The notes under the pieces: generated by a model
What the model saw: only the letters and a program-made list of their open reading frames with translations
Database searches by the model: none
Told to the model about the DNA's origin: nothing
Translations under genes and position numbers: made by a program
DNA from: Coprinus comatus
Lineage: Eukaryota; Basidiomycota; Agaricomycetes; Agaricales; Agaricaceae
Direction: 5' to 3'
Length of the DNA stretch: 64,000 nucleotides
NCBI GenBank assembly: GCA_034638255.1
Contig: JAWPGT010000002.1
Location: forward strand, 186,001 to 250,000
Shown here: one piece after another, positions 35,834-52,426 of the stretch
How the letters are laid out: the number at the start of each line of letters is the position of its first letter
Position numbering within the stretch: the first letter of the stretch is position 1

Positions 35834-38385
35834 TATTCGATATGTTTTAATTTTTTGACTGTTTCTTTCTTTGATCTGAGCTCGTAATGTCTTATCTGCT
35901 TCTTCTTGAACTTATCTGTTGTTGTTGTGTTAGCCTCCTTTCTTCTGCTTCACCCCATTGCAAAGTCCAGTTGTTAGGGTTTAATCTTTTTTTTGCACTG
36001 ATTGGATTATGTTTCGTTGTGTTTGAGCGGTCATATTCGATACCTAGGTCGTGAATTTAATAGAGCTGGTACCACGGCGAATGTCATTGGCAATTGTCGA
36101 TAAAAACTTGATAAGGAGGTCCGAGGAATAAAAGAGGGGAGTTGAGTACCAAGTGGTTTGACTTAGCTTAAGAACCTTTGAAGAGGGTTCAAAGGTTTTT
36201 AGTCCGAGGTGATATGAGGTCATAAGGGATATGACGTCGCCGCTTTTTGTAAACAAGTTCGGGATGTCCGATGGGCGCAGGGGGGGGAACCTTCTCCGCC
36301 TCTTTATAAAGTAATGAAGCCTACTCATTTCTCAGTGACATTTGGTTTCTCTTTGCCCTTTTCCCTCTACGCGCCTCCCCTCCTCTCTCTCTCTCTCTCT
36401 CTCTCTCTCCCTACTAGCTCATCATCTTTGGTAATGATCAAAACTTGTACCGCCGGTATCAATCGGCTAGTACTAGGCTGGTATGCTGATATACTGATAT
36501 GCTTTGTTGTGGCAATTGTTCTGATTAATGATCGGTACCAGCCATAATGTATAATCTATGCTCAGAAGTCATGAACGTATGACCTTATGCAGTATATTGG
36601 ACCCTTGAAGAAACTAGACTAGGTCACTTAGACCATTGGGATGGGGAAGTTAATAAATTTCCAAACTTCTTACTAGGTGTACAACGACACACATCACAAG
36701 TTTTTTTGAAGGGTTTTTTTAGGCAGCACGTCATTGAACTCTGTAACACACTACCGGTACCCATAGGGAGGGTTCTTTAGACAGGGTCAAGGGACTCTTT
36801 TCCTAGGTTCCTAGGTAGTGCTGTATATACATCCACTACGTCATTTAACAGAAGAAACCATAAGGAACGAAGTAGACAAGTTTTTTTTGAATGGTGATAA
36901 CCAGATGGATGGATTACGACAACAAGGGCAAGGGATACCATACAGTAACACCCTGTCTCCAAACAAACTTAAGTTGAAGTATCCTCCTCGGGAAAGTTAT
37001 AGTAGGTGAAGGGATTCACCACGGGAAATGCTTTACCGAACACAAATCTATAATCTGGAATTTATTTGACATCTACAATCTATTTCTATCAAGGTAAATC
37101 TGTTGTTAATCTATTTTGTATATGTATACAGTTTCCGTAAAATTCCCCTCGGAACTGATGTCAAAATGAACCAATGATATTTCAAACCCGGGATTTTGAT
37201 ACTCGTACTCCATGTTGAAACCATTCAACATTCAAAAACACTTGGACGAAACCCGGGGTTTGATACGTTTATAGAAAATAAATCTCGGATTTAGGATGTG
37301 TTCTAACATATGTGGTAAAGGTCCCTGAAGATACTTAAGGCCTAAGGCAGGGTCCATGCAGAAAAAGATTTCGATTTCGATTGCTCGATTTGTTGTTATC
37401 GCTTGTCAAAAAGAGAGATGGATGGTCAAACGTGGATGAATTACGTAGTTGTACTCAGTTTGGTTGATTTAATTTTAGTTTATTATGGATATTGCCGAGG
37501 ACATTTGGAAGGGGACAACTTGACATTAAACCCATGCGTTTTACACACGTATGCACAGGAGCTCGCGGAAATGAAAAGTGATCGTCAGGGTCACTTCGGT
37601 AAACATACTACACATAGATACATACCACACGGCACTATCATAACATATCATATCACTTCTGTTATAGTGAAGACCAGGCTAAAAAGCTTCCTTCTCCTCC
37701 CATCACGTTGTCCATCATTATTTCCCCAAATTTGAATTATTCGTAAGTCGCACGGATCAATGTGCGTTGGTCCTCGGAATATGAAGTTGCGGACTTAAAC
37801 ATACCGTACAAAAACTGAAATACTGTATGTATCAACTACCATATACAAAACCCGTGTACAGTAGAAAACGGATAAATCATTGCCCATGGTTAATCTTCTG
37901 CATATTAAACAAAATAAATTATTTAGTTTTCCAGTCAATAACAAACTTAGATGATCTCATTTTCCTGAATGTGATACAAAAAAAAACACGATCGGCGTGG
38001 AGTCACGGACTAGAATATTATATTTTCCGACGATGACGCATGACGCAATACATCCATGAGGGACTTTTTTTATTTTTAAGTTTGGGCCTTCGTCTTCTCT
38101 TCTGTCGATAGCAGAGCAGAGTACATACGATCAGAGAGAAAGAGAGAGACGTCATTGAGCCCTTTAACTCTTACGATACTTTATTCTTTCTATCAATTGC
38201 CTCGGCATTTAGATCTAGTTAAAGTCCTTCGGCAGGAAAAAAATTAAGTTTGTGATACATGTTATTTGTTTTTTTTGTCCTACTGATACAACTTTTGCAT
38301 TTCTCTCGACAAAACGAAAAAAAAAAAATACAGATATGAATACTTTAAAATAAATATAATACCACTATTTGTGTTTTCCCTCCTT
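35834..38385. other. Gene-free convergent region
   Basis: No exon, RNA gene or transposon end is recognised in 2.55 kb between the phosphoesterase stop and the RNA polymerase III subunit stop. A CT microsatellite of about 24 bp lies near 36383-36408. Open frames of 60-110 codons lack domains and intron signals. The last 300 bp is AT-rich and should be the 3' flank of the polymerase gene. Confidence 0.45.
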
Positions 38386-43680
<5,295 letters not shown>

Positions 43681-43795
43681 GTGTGAGATTGGTGAAGTTG
43701 CTGCAGATCTGCAAAATTGTGACGTAGTGTGACATGATCGCGTGACGACTTGCGCGTCCATATACCATTCGTCATTAACAGGGTTATCGTTAACC
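43681..43795. promoter_or_regulatory. 115-bp bidirectional promoter, Rpc1 / proteasome alpha1
   Basis: The start codons at 43680 (-) and 43796 (+) are 115 bp apart. The Rpc1 frame remains open across this interval up to an ATG at 43795-43797 on the minus strand, so a longer N-terminus cannot be fully excluded, but the family begins at the inner methionine. Confidence 0.5.
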
Positions 43796-44905
43796 ATGTC
43801 CAGAACATCCTACGATAGGTATGAACTCGTTCTCATCGTCCGCCCCGTCTATCTCAACCTATACCAGATACCTTACCGTCTTCTCACCTGAGGGTCGTCT
43901 ATACCAAGTCGGTACGACCAACCCTGATTAACTTCCTGGTCATTCATTGATAAATCGCAATCTAGAATATGCTTTCAAAGCCATCTCAGGTTCAGGTCAC
44001 ACTGCGATCGCAATACGTGGGAGGGATACCGCTGTTGTCATTACACAGAGAAAAGTCCCTGTAACTACCATTCAACCTGGGATGAATACCCTATCCTGAT
44101 CCCCGGAACTCTTCTAGGACAAGTTATTGGACGCGTCAACGGTGACCCACCTTTTCAGTATCACGCCCTATATTGGATGTGTAATGACAGGACTTATTGG
44201 TCAGTTACAATTTGTCCCTTTGCCAGTCTACTTTTAACACTAATTCAAATCAGCCGATGCTCGTGCCCAAGTCGCTCGTGCCCGTGCTGAAGCTGCCGAT
44301 TTCCGTTATAAGTTTGGATATGAAATCACCCCCGATGCTCTTGCCCGTAGAATCGCCAACATTAACCAGGTGTATACACAACGTGCTGCTATGCGACCAC
44401 TAGGAATCTGTGAGGGACCATACCCCTCTATCTAGCTGTTCGTACCTTACCGTTTTTGCACAGCGATGATCCTTATTGGTATAGATCCTGAAGTGGGTCC
44501 TCAATGTTTCAGACTGGACCCGGCTGGTTATTTTGTCGGGTATCATGCAACGTCAGCAGGCCAGAAACAGCAGGAAGCCATGAATCAGTTAGAAAAGAAA
44601 TGGAAAAAGTTGGATTCTGGAAAAGGAGCTGACGAGCCAGCTCAAGCTGGAAAAACCCTAAGTCGCAACGAGGTTATTGAAGTGAGTTTTTGGTTCAGCT
44701 ATTCTGACAAATCTTGCTTATATTGCAACAGATGGTTGTAGAGATCATGTCCACTGTCCACGCCACTGACTACAAACCTGGAGAAATCGAAATTGGTATA
44801 GTCTCCAATAGTGACGAAGAAGACCCGAAAACAAGAGGCAAGTGGCGAGTAATGGACGAAGTAGAAATTGAGAAGCATCTATTAGCTTATGCAGAAAAGG
44901 ATTAA
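43796..44905 (+). CDS. scl1: 20S proteasome subunit alpha1 (PSMA6/Scl1)
   Basis: Exons 43796-43818, 43868-43911, 43966-44060, 44118-44199, 44254-44409, 44464-44681 and 44732-44905 give 263 residues. The alpha-subunit N-terminal signature reads [20 protein letters not shown] across an intron. [34 protein letters not shown]-like [17 protein letters not shown] and QRAAMRPLG identify alpha1 rather than other alpha subunits. It lacks a catalytic Thr, as expected; it forms part of the outer gating ring. A lysine/glutamate-rich insert ([11 protein letters not shown]) and an extended acidic segment ([12 protein letters not shown]) are slightly longer than in yeast. Introns are 49-57 nt. Confidence 0.95.
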
Positions 44906-44974
44906 ATATGTGAAGCCCCTACATACCCTGCCTTATCCTAGAGAAGAGGCAGATTCCAATAGGGTGACAAGCTA

Positions 44975-45436
44975 TTATTTTCTTTGATATGATGTAGCAC
45001 CCCCGGTCTGTATAATAGCTGTTAGCAAACATTCGTTTTCATCAATTTGCAGACGTACCATGATAGCTTCCACTTCCCAATCTTCCAAACTTCTAATCCT
45101 GGGTTGCCAGTATTTAGATGGTGCCTCCCAAAATTGCGTGTACGTATTAGATTGTCGGAGTCCATCAGGCTGAGTTGTTGAGTTGACCGTTGCTACCGGA
45201 GCCACTCCATTTAATGAAAATGACTGACGCTTTAAGAAATCGGAAAAACGTTCACGGAATTCGGATGGCGCAGCGGGGTGAGGATGAGATGCCTCGGGTG
45301 CTGAATTGGGTGGTTAGCATAAACAATCGTGGTGCTAGTAAAGCAAATATTCACATGTGGGCCATTGTCGCTTTCCAATGAAACGAATCAGCGGTTGATA
45401 AGATCGAACGGCGCGAACGGGCGAAGAGGCCAACAT
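44975..45436 (-). CDS. kgd4: 2-oxoglutarate dehydrogenase complex subunit 4 (Kgd4/Ymr31, MRPS36-like)
   Basis: Exons 45436-45355, 45300-45059 and 45007-44975 give 118 residues. The N-terminus is Arg/Ser/Ala-rich without acids, a likely mitochondrial presequence leading into PLIRFIGKRQWP and HPHPAAP, which match the Kgd4 N-terminal motif. The C-terminus WEAPSKYWQPR...EVEAIMTGGA matches the conserved end of Ymr31/Kgd4 proteins. The family anchors the E3 subunit to the E1-E2 core of 2-oxoglutarate dehydrogenase in the mitochondrial matrix. The last exon encodes only ten residues after a 51-nt intron. The stop is 69 bp from the convergent proteasome gene. Confidence 0.8.
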
Positions 45437-45860
45437 GGATGAATCTAGGGGAACATTAGGGTTGGGCCGTGTCCTCCGTCATCACATCGGTGGCTATGCC
45501 TTGCATCACATGATAAGGTAGTATTTCTATATACCTTATGTAAGCAGATTTTTGTGATTTTTGGACCTCTTAATTACATACGACATTGTACTTGGAGCTC
45601 ATTTATTGACCTGGGGTGTACAGTATGTCGGAAAAACACGTGATCTGTTACAATGTCCGCAGCATTTAATGCCGTTTTGGTCACATTTCTTACTAGTTTT
45701 AGAGAATAAACTATTATTCTAAAACATATTTTTGTTGTTCTGATGTGTGTTTTGCTGTTATAGAAACACATCCTAACAAGCCATTTCCATTATTGGGGTG
45801 GCTATCATTATAATACATTGGAATGTGTCACAAGTGACAACACATGATGGCTTTTTCTGA
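45437..45860. other. Boundary between housekeeping genes and transposon cluster
   Basis: No gene is seen. An imperfect inverted repeat lies at about 45695-45725 (GTTTTAGAGAATAA paired with TTATTCTAAAAC), and a short hairpin at about 45826-45846 (TGTGTCAC-AA-GTGACAACA). These may be remnants of small inverted-repeat elements. Confidence 0.4.
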
Positions 45861-46508
45861 CATAAGGGGACAAAACCATTCCAATGTTTTGAGGTACTGC
45901 CAAGATTGCTTTATATCTCAGGAACCACATAGTCTACTCACTTGTAAATATAATTACAGATAGCCTAATCCATTGTCTATTAATTTCCAAAGTCTCATTA
46001 TGTAAGCTAATAATGTGTGGGAGATATGAATTAATTATTATTTTATACTCATTGTAACAGTTTTGTCCCTCTCAAAAATTATATACAAAATGGGTATTCT
46101 AATACTTGGTATAGGCTCCCTTAGCCTGTAAAACTGCCTGAACCCTTCTAGGCATACTCTCTATCAAATTCTGACATACTTCTGGCTTTATGTCATTCCA
46201 TTCTTTTTGTACCCTTTCCTATACTATTAGGAGGAGAATCATACTCTCCTAGCTTTATTTTGAGATGATTCCAAAGATGTTCTATGGGATTGAGATCTGG
46301 TGATTGTGGGGGCCATACCATGATCTCTAATCCAGACTCTTCAAGCCATTTTGTTGCCTTTTTGCTCTTGTGTTTGGGGTTATTGTCTTATTGAAACACT
46401 ATATCCTCTATATTCTTGGCATAATACTCAATGCTCTGCTGCAGTTCATCCTCCAAAATTTGAACATATAGGTCAGCATCCATCTTGCCTTCAATTCTAA
46501 TAGCATAT

Positions 46509-47843
46509 TGTTACAGTTTTATATAGTGATGTCAAAGCTCGGCTCAGCCTGGAAGCCAGGGCTTAGGCTCAGGCTTTACAAGCTTGGGCTTACCAAAATC
46601 TGAGCCTGAGCCAACCACTAAAGCTCAAGCCTACTCCAGCTCGGCTCCGGCTCAGGCTGGGGCTTCAAATTATAATAGATAAACTAAAAGGAGATATTTA
46701 ATATTCAGTAAACACTACTTGTCCTTTAGATACATACCCTAACTAAAGTTCAACTGTCCAGGATCCTCTACTACTACTTGATTGCTCTCATCCAAAAAAT
46801 CATATTTGTTGGAGGGTGATGTCTTGAACTTTCACTTTCCTTATTTGACATATTCATTTCCTTTTTCAATCCTACTATCCAGTTCTTGTTTTGTTTTTGT
46901 TCTGCATTTTGTTTGGTTTCAAAACAACATATAAACTGTAAATTTTCTCGATGATCCTCAGCGGTTACTTTATTTCTTACACTGAGGTGAGAACACTTAA
47001 TATTTGGTTTATTTGATTACATATAGTATCTAACTTGTAATGTAGACATCTCTTTTCAATATTCTTCATCAATACCCACTTCTTTATAGATGAGCATATC
47101 TTATCATGCATTTTAGAAATTAAAGTGCTTCTACAATATCAGAACTTAGCTGATTTTCTTTGCCTCAAAGCTCCAGCCTGAGCCCAAAGCCTGGGCTTCA
47201 CAGAAATTGAAGCTGAGCTCTGAGCCCTACAAAGCTGTTCAAAAAAGTTCGGCTCGGCTCGGCTTATTAGGGCTCAGCCCATCCCGGCTCCAGCCTCAGG
47301 CTTGAACTTTGACATCACTAGTTTCATATTTATCATACTTAATCATTAGAACTAATGATGGACAATAGTATACTTCTTACTCATTTTGTATAGCCTTGGA
47401 CTACCCTTTCATACAGCCTTGGACTAGTAGTTTCTATGTGCTTCCACTTGTCATTTCACTTATCATTTCAGCAGTAGATAGTTTTACCTTCCTATCTCAC
47501 ATGTATCACATACAGCCTACAACCTGTACTCATAGTTGTATAAATACATGGACAGCAACAGAGGTTAAGCTTCAGCTTAACACTCTTCATTACTCTTGTT
47601 CTTACTGCCTTATCATTGTTCTGCCCTCTACCTCGATAAACCTAGAACTTAGAGTCAGCTCTAACTCCTATACAAACAGCTTACTAGTAAGGAACACTTG
47701 TGATCTACAGTCTGTGTACTGTGGAGATTGTCCCCCAAAAGTAGTCTCAGTAAGAGTAGATATTCTCCTCCTATGAGCACCTTGAAGAGGTCCACCATAA
47801 CATTGTCTATACTGAAACAGAGGTATAGGCAAGTACTATAATA
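46509..47843. mobile_element. LTR-like insertion inside the broken Tc1 copy, itself hosting a hAT element
   Basis: Comparison with the intact Tc1 copy shows foreign DNA between CATAT at 46504-46508 and CATAT at 47844-47848, a probable 5-bp target duplication. The insert begins TGTTACAG. Without the hAT element inside, about 530 bp remain, with a TATAAATA motif near 47540 and a CT-rich stretch, as in an LTR. The right edge does not end in the expected CA if CATAT is the duplication, so the exact boundary is uncertain by a few bases. No coding sequence is seen. Confidence 0.6.
46524..47320. mobile_element. Non-autonomous hAT-type DNA transposon
   Basis: The 797-bp element has terminal inverted repeats TAGTGATGTCAAAG (left) and CTTTGACATCACTA (right). 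It is flanked by GTTTTATA on the left and GTTTCATA on the right, an 8-bp duplication with one mismatch. TAGNG ends and 8-bp duplications are hAT hallmarks. Both subterminal regions (about 46538-46670 and 47170-47310) are crowded with GGCTC/GAGCC/AGCCTG motifs in both orientations, likely transposase-binding repeats. The interior is AT-rich with no open frame, so it needs a transposase from elsewhere. Confidence 0.78.
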
Positions 47844-47920
47844 CATATTTAACCCCTTCCCACAACATACAACCCCAGATCATAAGATTTCCTCCACCAA
47901 ATTTTACTGTTTCTTCTACC

Positions 47921-48537
47921 TGTTATGAGTCCACCCAAACCACCAGCCCGTACCACCACCACCAAGGAAGACTTGTTCGTCATCTTCCCCAAACTCATTC
48001 CCAATGACGACACCATCATGGACGACTCCATCTGACATATTATTCCCTGGTGACATCACTATGACCTAACGTCGAACTAAGTATGAGACTCCACTTATGC
48101 TTAGAAGTCTGCATTTCCCCAACTCCAGTATTAGTTATCCATTTCATCATTTTACTCCTGTTGACTAATCTTTCATTGTATATGGAGTAAATAGTCCCCG
48201 ACCCCAATGTCTCACCTACTCCTGTTGACAGTTCTAGCATTGTATATGGAGTAGATTATAAAGCAATGACGAGTAGTAAGGATATAATTAGTTAGTAGCT
48301 ATTATTAGGTACATCCCTAGAATAGTATAAATACTCAATGTATTAGATGATTAAAGCCTCAAGCTTTAATCTCTTCTGTTGTATCCCTTATACGTCTCTG
48401 TCTCCATACCTCTTGGTCACTAGGTTGAAAGGCCTTGAGATTGCAGCAGAGTGTTTATTGAACGCACGTTCCTACACGACTGCATTCTAGCGTTTAAGTT
48501 CCAGGAGTGTTCAGCTTAACAGTTTGTGGTCATAACA
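47921..48537. mobile_element. Solo LTR with 5-bp target duplication inside the broken Tc1 copy
   Basis: The 617-bp unit begins TGTTATGA and ends TCATAACA, a perfect 8-bp terminal inverted repeat with TG...CA ends. CTACC at 47916-47920 and 48538-48542 is a perfect 5-bp target duplication, and removing the unit plus one CTACC restores the Tc1 sequence found at 58556-60158. Inside are a TATAAATA promoter-like motif near 48328 and a repeated CTCCTGTTGAC...CATTGTATATGGAGTA segment. No internal coding region remains, so it is a solo LTR left by LTR-LTR recombination. Confidence 0.88.
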
Positions 48538-49382
48538 CTACCAGCCTATTATTCAACTTCTCTCCTGCCTTTTTCTATACCCAAACTCTTCCATCTGACC
48601 CAAATTGATTGATTTTAGACTCATCTGTCCAAATTACCCTTTTCCAATCTTCCAATGTCCAATCAGCATGCCTCTCTGCCCATTCCAACCTTTTCCTTCT
48701 ATGAATTGCATTGAGTTTAGGTCTTTTCTGCTTTACTACAGCCTTCATTCTAACACTTTTGAGTTCCCTATGAACTGTTTTGGTTGATATAGGTTGGACA
48801 ACAACATTTTGGAGTGATTTGATAACTTGAGATGCATTATCAGCTTTGTGAGATATAATAAGGCAGATAGAATAATAGATATCAGAGGAAGAAAGCTTAG
48901 ATGGATGACCACCAACAGATTTAGAAAGAGTAGATCTGTGTTTGGAATGAAGTCTAGAGATAGTACCAAGTCCCAAACCAGTTATAGAAGCAATTTGATA
49001 AGCAAAGTTGCCTTTATCCAGGTAGGAAAGAACTTGGTTGATTTGGGTAGAAGAAAGAGCACATATAATAATAGAAGTATAGTAGGGGGTTTGTTGTTGT
49101 AGCCATTTGGGTCTACAATTGTTCTTACAGTTAGTCACATAGCAGTATAATCTGCAACTCATCTGTATTGACATGGAATAAAAGTAAATGATACCATGAC
49201 ATGACTAGGTTACCAAGTATATAAGGGATTGTAGTAAATAGATCATAACAATGTACATTAATATCTCAGTAGATAATCATATTTCAGTACACATCCCCCC
49301 TTTAGATAATGTAGTGGTTTTGATAATGATTCGGTAGTTAAAGGTCGGGATAAGGTGATGGTTCGAAATCAACTTCATCATT

Positions 49383-49438
49383 GAATGGGGTCATTCTTAA
49401 ATGATTGGTTGAATGGGGTCATTCTTAAATGATTGGTT
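49383..49438. repeat. Perfect 28-bp tandem duplication
   Basis: Two identical 28-bp units at 49383-49410 and 49411-49438, each starting GAATGGGGTCATTC, with the first bases of a third unit following. Perfect identity suggests a recent slippage event. Confidence 0.85.
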
Positions 49439-50157
49439 GAATGGTTGGTTAGTGAGTTAGTAGTGCTTGATTCAGTGGATGGTGGTGTGGTGTTTGTTGA
49501 GCTATCACTAGGATTTGGAGTCATTTGATGGTCTGTGTCAGTGAGTGGAGGGTACTCTTAACTGGGTAAGTACTCAAAAATTGCTGATTGTCCCACTTCA
49601 ATCCACCCATAATTGTGGTGAGGTTCATTGTTGATTCATTTGGTAAAATGTTCCAATGAGTATTTCACATGACTACAATCCAACTCTGTTGGGGTTCTCC
49701 AACCAGCCCATGGTCCAATCTCTGGTGGTGTTCTATACTGGTTTAGTCATTGAAATCAGTTGTTGTTTATTTCGGTAATATTGTCCATGTTGGATCCTGG
49801 TTCCTGTGCTCAGGTATGGAATAGGTAGTTGAGGAAGTGTATTCTGAAAGGGTATGCATGATCAATCCATGATGGTGGAATGGAATTGTGGATCAGGGTT
49901 TCCATAACCAATTGATATGTTGGAGTGTTGATGTTTGCTGCTTCTAGTAAGAGGGGTTGGATGATGTATGGTATCTTCAACTGTGGTTTGAAGGCAGTCC
50001 CATGTTGATTTGTGATTTCCTCCTTATATAGCCCTGGTCATACTACTAACATTGCAAAAGTTTGATTAAAGTCATGTCTGCATTCTCAATTGATTCTTTC
50101 AGTCTTAAAATCAGGGATATCAGTCTTTTTGTTATACATCAGCAAAATATATATATA

Positions 50158-50188
50158 CTTTTTTACTTTTTTACTTTTTTACTTTTTT
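50158..50188. repeat. ACTTTTTT tandem array, four units
   Basis: Four units of the 8-mer ACTTTTTT in direct succession. Simple-sequence repeat; no function is implied. Confidence 0.8.
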
Positions 50189-50327
50189 CCCACTTATACA
50201 CTAATTTACAAGTAGATAACAAGTCTACTACAAGTAACAAAGTCTAATATGTACTCAATGCAAAAAGTTAATTTAAGGTACCAAGAATTAAAGTCAGAAA
50301 GTACTAGCAAGGCAAGAAAAGGGTTTA

Positions 50328-50443
50328 AGACCCTAAGTATGTAAAAGACCCTTAGGGTCTCAGAACCCAAGTATATAAAAGGGTCTGAAGTCATTCAGGG
50401 TCCAAGGTTGTTAAGGGTCCAAAGTTGTTAAGGATCCAAGACT
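50328..50443. repeat. Palindrome AGACCCTAAG/CTTAGGGTCT followed by GGGTCCAA tandem repeats
   Basis: A perfect 10-bp inverted repeat (50328-50337 and 50351-50360) with a 13-base loop is followed at about 50398-50443 by GGGTCCAA(G/A)GTTGTTAA repeated about two and a half times. The GGGTC core recurs through 50320-50480 in both orientations. Confidence 0.7.
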
Positions 50444-50767
50444 CAAAGTGGTCCAAGGGTCCAAGCACCCAAAGATTACCAACTTCAGATCTGTTGAGAA
50501 CATGAGATTTAAGTCTCAATAGAAAATCAAAAATTAAAAACATATATATATATAATAGTAGCTAAGACTCAAGAAAAATGGATATACTACAATGTAATAA
50601 TAATGATCAATGAGCAATTTCAAAAGTAGCATGATCAATATACCTATTAACATGGAAGTATTCCCAATAATCAAGAACTTAACAGGAAGAAATTCCTTGA
50701 GGAATAAAAGTATGGTCATGAACTGGAAGAAGATGTGATGCCCAAAAAATGAGAGAAAGGGGAATAA

Positions 50768-51132
50768 TGTAAGGGGACCTTCCTCACCGACCCTTACACC
50801 GACACACTGACTACCGACCGACCCTCCGATGTTCCGACTTCCATCGGAACACCTCCCGACTTCGCGCCTTCACGACTTGCCCCCTCACGTGACTCGTCCC
50901 CCATTGTTCCCATTGTCTATGTTACGACATCCCTCTGGACAATAGCTGACGTCTCTGTTTGTATAGTAGTATATATTGTGTGTAGCCTGTGCGAGTGAAT
51001 CCCCAACTCTTTCTCTTTGGATTCCTCGCTAGGTATGTTGTGTCTGTTCTGTAATATGTTTCCAATCAAATATAACTTTGGATTCCTCGCTAGTTGTCGG
51101 GCCGTTCGTTGCCGACGTGAGTCACCCTTACA
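50768..51132 (+). repeat. Left LTR of the chromovirus
   Basis: 365 bp, from TGTAAGGGG to CCCTTACA. A TATATT motif and a TTGGATTCCTCGCTAG segment that occurs twice are present. This copy keeps many CpG sites that are TpG or CpA in the right LTR. Confidence 0.95.
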
Positions 51133-51239
51133 GAAGAAAGAGTTCTTCAAGAGGCTAGCATTGCTGGACAGAAGAGCCCTGTTCGCCACAACAGAAGACT
51201 TCCCACCAACACATCCCTCTATCCCTTACTCGCCAAACC

Positions 51240-52409
51240 ATGACCGATCCAGCACCACCCCAGCCAACTTGGAATGAAATTGTTGAAGGCACATTCCACC
51301 AGCTTCGGGCATCGCTTGATGCTCTACAGCAGCGAGTAGAAGCTACCGAATCCACTTCCGCCACCACTGCCAATGTACTTGCCACCATCACCGCCCAACT
51401 CTCCACACTCGTTTCAGCCTCTCAGACCACCCCTTCACCTGCTACCCCTGCGACACCAGCTCCTCCATCTCCCCCCGAACATCCACGGACATTCCGAGGG
51501 CGAGTTGCTATGCCACCCGATTATGATGGCGACCGCAAGACAGGCCAGGCCTTCCTCAATGCCTGTAACCTGTACATCTGACTCTCAGGCGAATTCCAGT
51601 CGGACGAGGAAAAGATGCTCTGGGCCATGTCCTACATGAGGAGCGGTCGGGCTGCTACATGGACGGAAGAGATATTTCAGCTGGAATCACAGGTCGGGAA
51701 CTTGCCTTTTGAGGACTGGGAGGACTTCAAAACCCAGTTCAAGGCTTGCTTCTTGCCGATCGACACCGAGTCGGAAGCGGTTATCACATTGGAAGGGGAT
51801 ACTTACTTCCAGAAAGATCGGACTTTGGAGGATTACCTGGACACCTTCAAAGCACTCATTTCAGCATCTGGGTACACCAACCGGAAGGTCACTGTCGTCA
51901 AGTTTTGTCGAGGTCTTCGCACCAACTTGGCCGACTCCATTGCCACTATGACCCTGGGCTGACCCTCTGACTCCGATCCCGATGGCTGGTATCATGCAGC
52001 CACCCACTTTGAAGCTTCCTGACTTGCCAATGTTGCATTCAAGGCAAATCATTGCCTGGTACCACTGCCATCTCCCAGACCCGTTTTTCACTCCTTCCCA
52101 AAACCCCCGCCTCATCCAACTCCCCTGATTCCCCTACCGACATTTGCCCATGTAATGCTGACACCCAGGAACCCGACTCTGATGGACATTGATGTGTCCA
52201 AACTTCGTAACCTGACTCCTTCCACCTGCTACCGATGTAAGCAGCCTGGACACATCAAGGCAGAGTGCCCCTGACGCTTTGATGTCCGGCTCATGACCCT
52301 GGAGGAGAAGGATGAGTTGCTGATGAACCTGTTGGCAGAGAAAGATGCTGCCAATGTCGGAAGGCAGTCAGAAGGGTCAGTGGAAACAGATACGCAGGAT
52401 TTTCGGTAA
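51240..52409 (+). pseudogene. gag: Chromovirus gag with four TGA stops
   Basis: The frame runs from the ATG at 51240 to the TAA at 52407-52409. The N-terminal coiled region is followed by the capsid-like block with WTEEIFQLE and FKTQFKACF. Near the end a zinc knuckle reads CYRCKQPGHIKAEC (C-x2-C-x4-H-x4-C), which binds genomic RNA during packaging. In-frame TGA codons lie at 51579, 51960, 52020 and 52272; each sits where CGA (Arg) would fit. No indel is evident, although the segment before the zinc knuckle is poorly conserved. Confidence 0.88.
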
Positions 52410-52426
52410 CTCAATCGGTGGAGGCC

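Larger units (their letters stand above)
45861..49105 (-). mobile_element. Tc1/mariner element, broken copy carrying nested insertions
   Basis: One end is at about 45861-46077, a degenerate copy of the 212-bp terminal repeat of the element at 58556-60158 (begins CATAAGGGGAC where the other reads CAGTAAGGGAC). Transposase pieces follow on the minus strand in three blocks: about 46081-46508, 47849-47920 and 48538-49105, collinear with the intact copy and interrupted by two insertions. The longest open stretch (48575-49174) encodes the N-terminal helix-turn-helix part and IWTDESK. The 46 kb block holds the SPDLNPIEHLW-like C-terminus with a frame break near 46220. Homology to the intact copy stops near 49105, so the far terminal repeat is lost. 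No TA duplication remains. Confidence 0.8.
49106..50767. other. AT-rich repeat-bearing spacer left of the chromovirus
   Basis: No coding sequence is recognised. The stretch carries several local repeats listed separately: a 28-bp tandem duplication, an ACTTTTTT array, a 10-bp palindrome and a 17-bp tandem repeat. It may hold further degraded transposon ends. Confidence 0.45.

Noticed and set aside
43681..43797. N-terminal extension of Rpc1 from an ATG at 43797
   Set aside because: The family begins at the inner MKE methionine, and the extension would overlap the proteasome gene start and contains no conserved sequence.
49360..49385. GGTTCGAAATC resembling a tRNA B box
   Set aside because: No matching A box or acceptor-stem pairing in the upstream 60-70 bp; no tRNA cloverleaf could be drawn.
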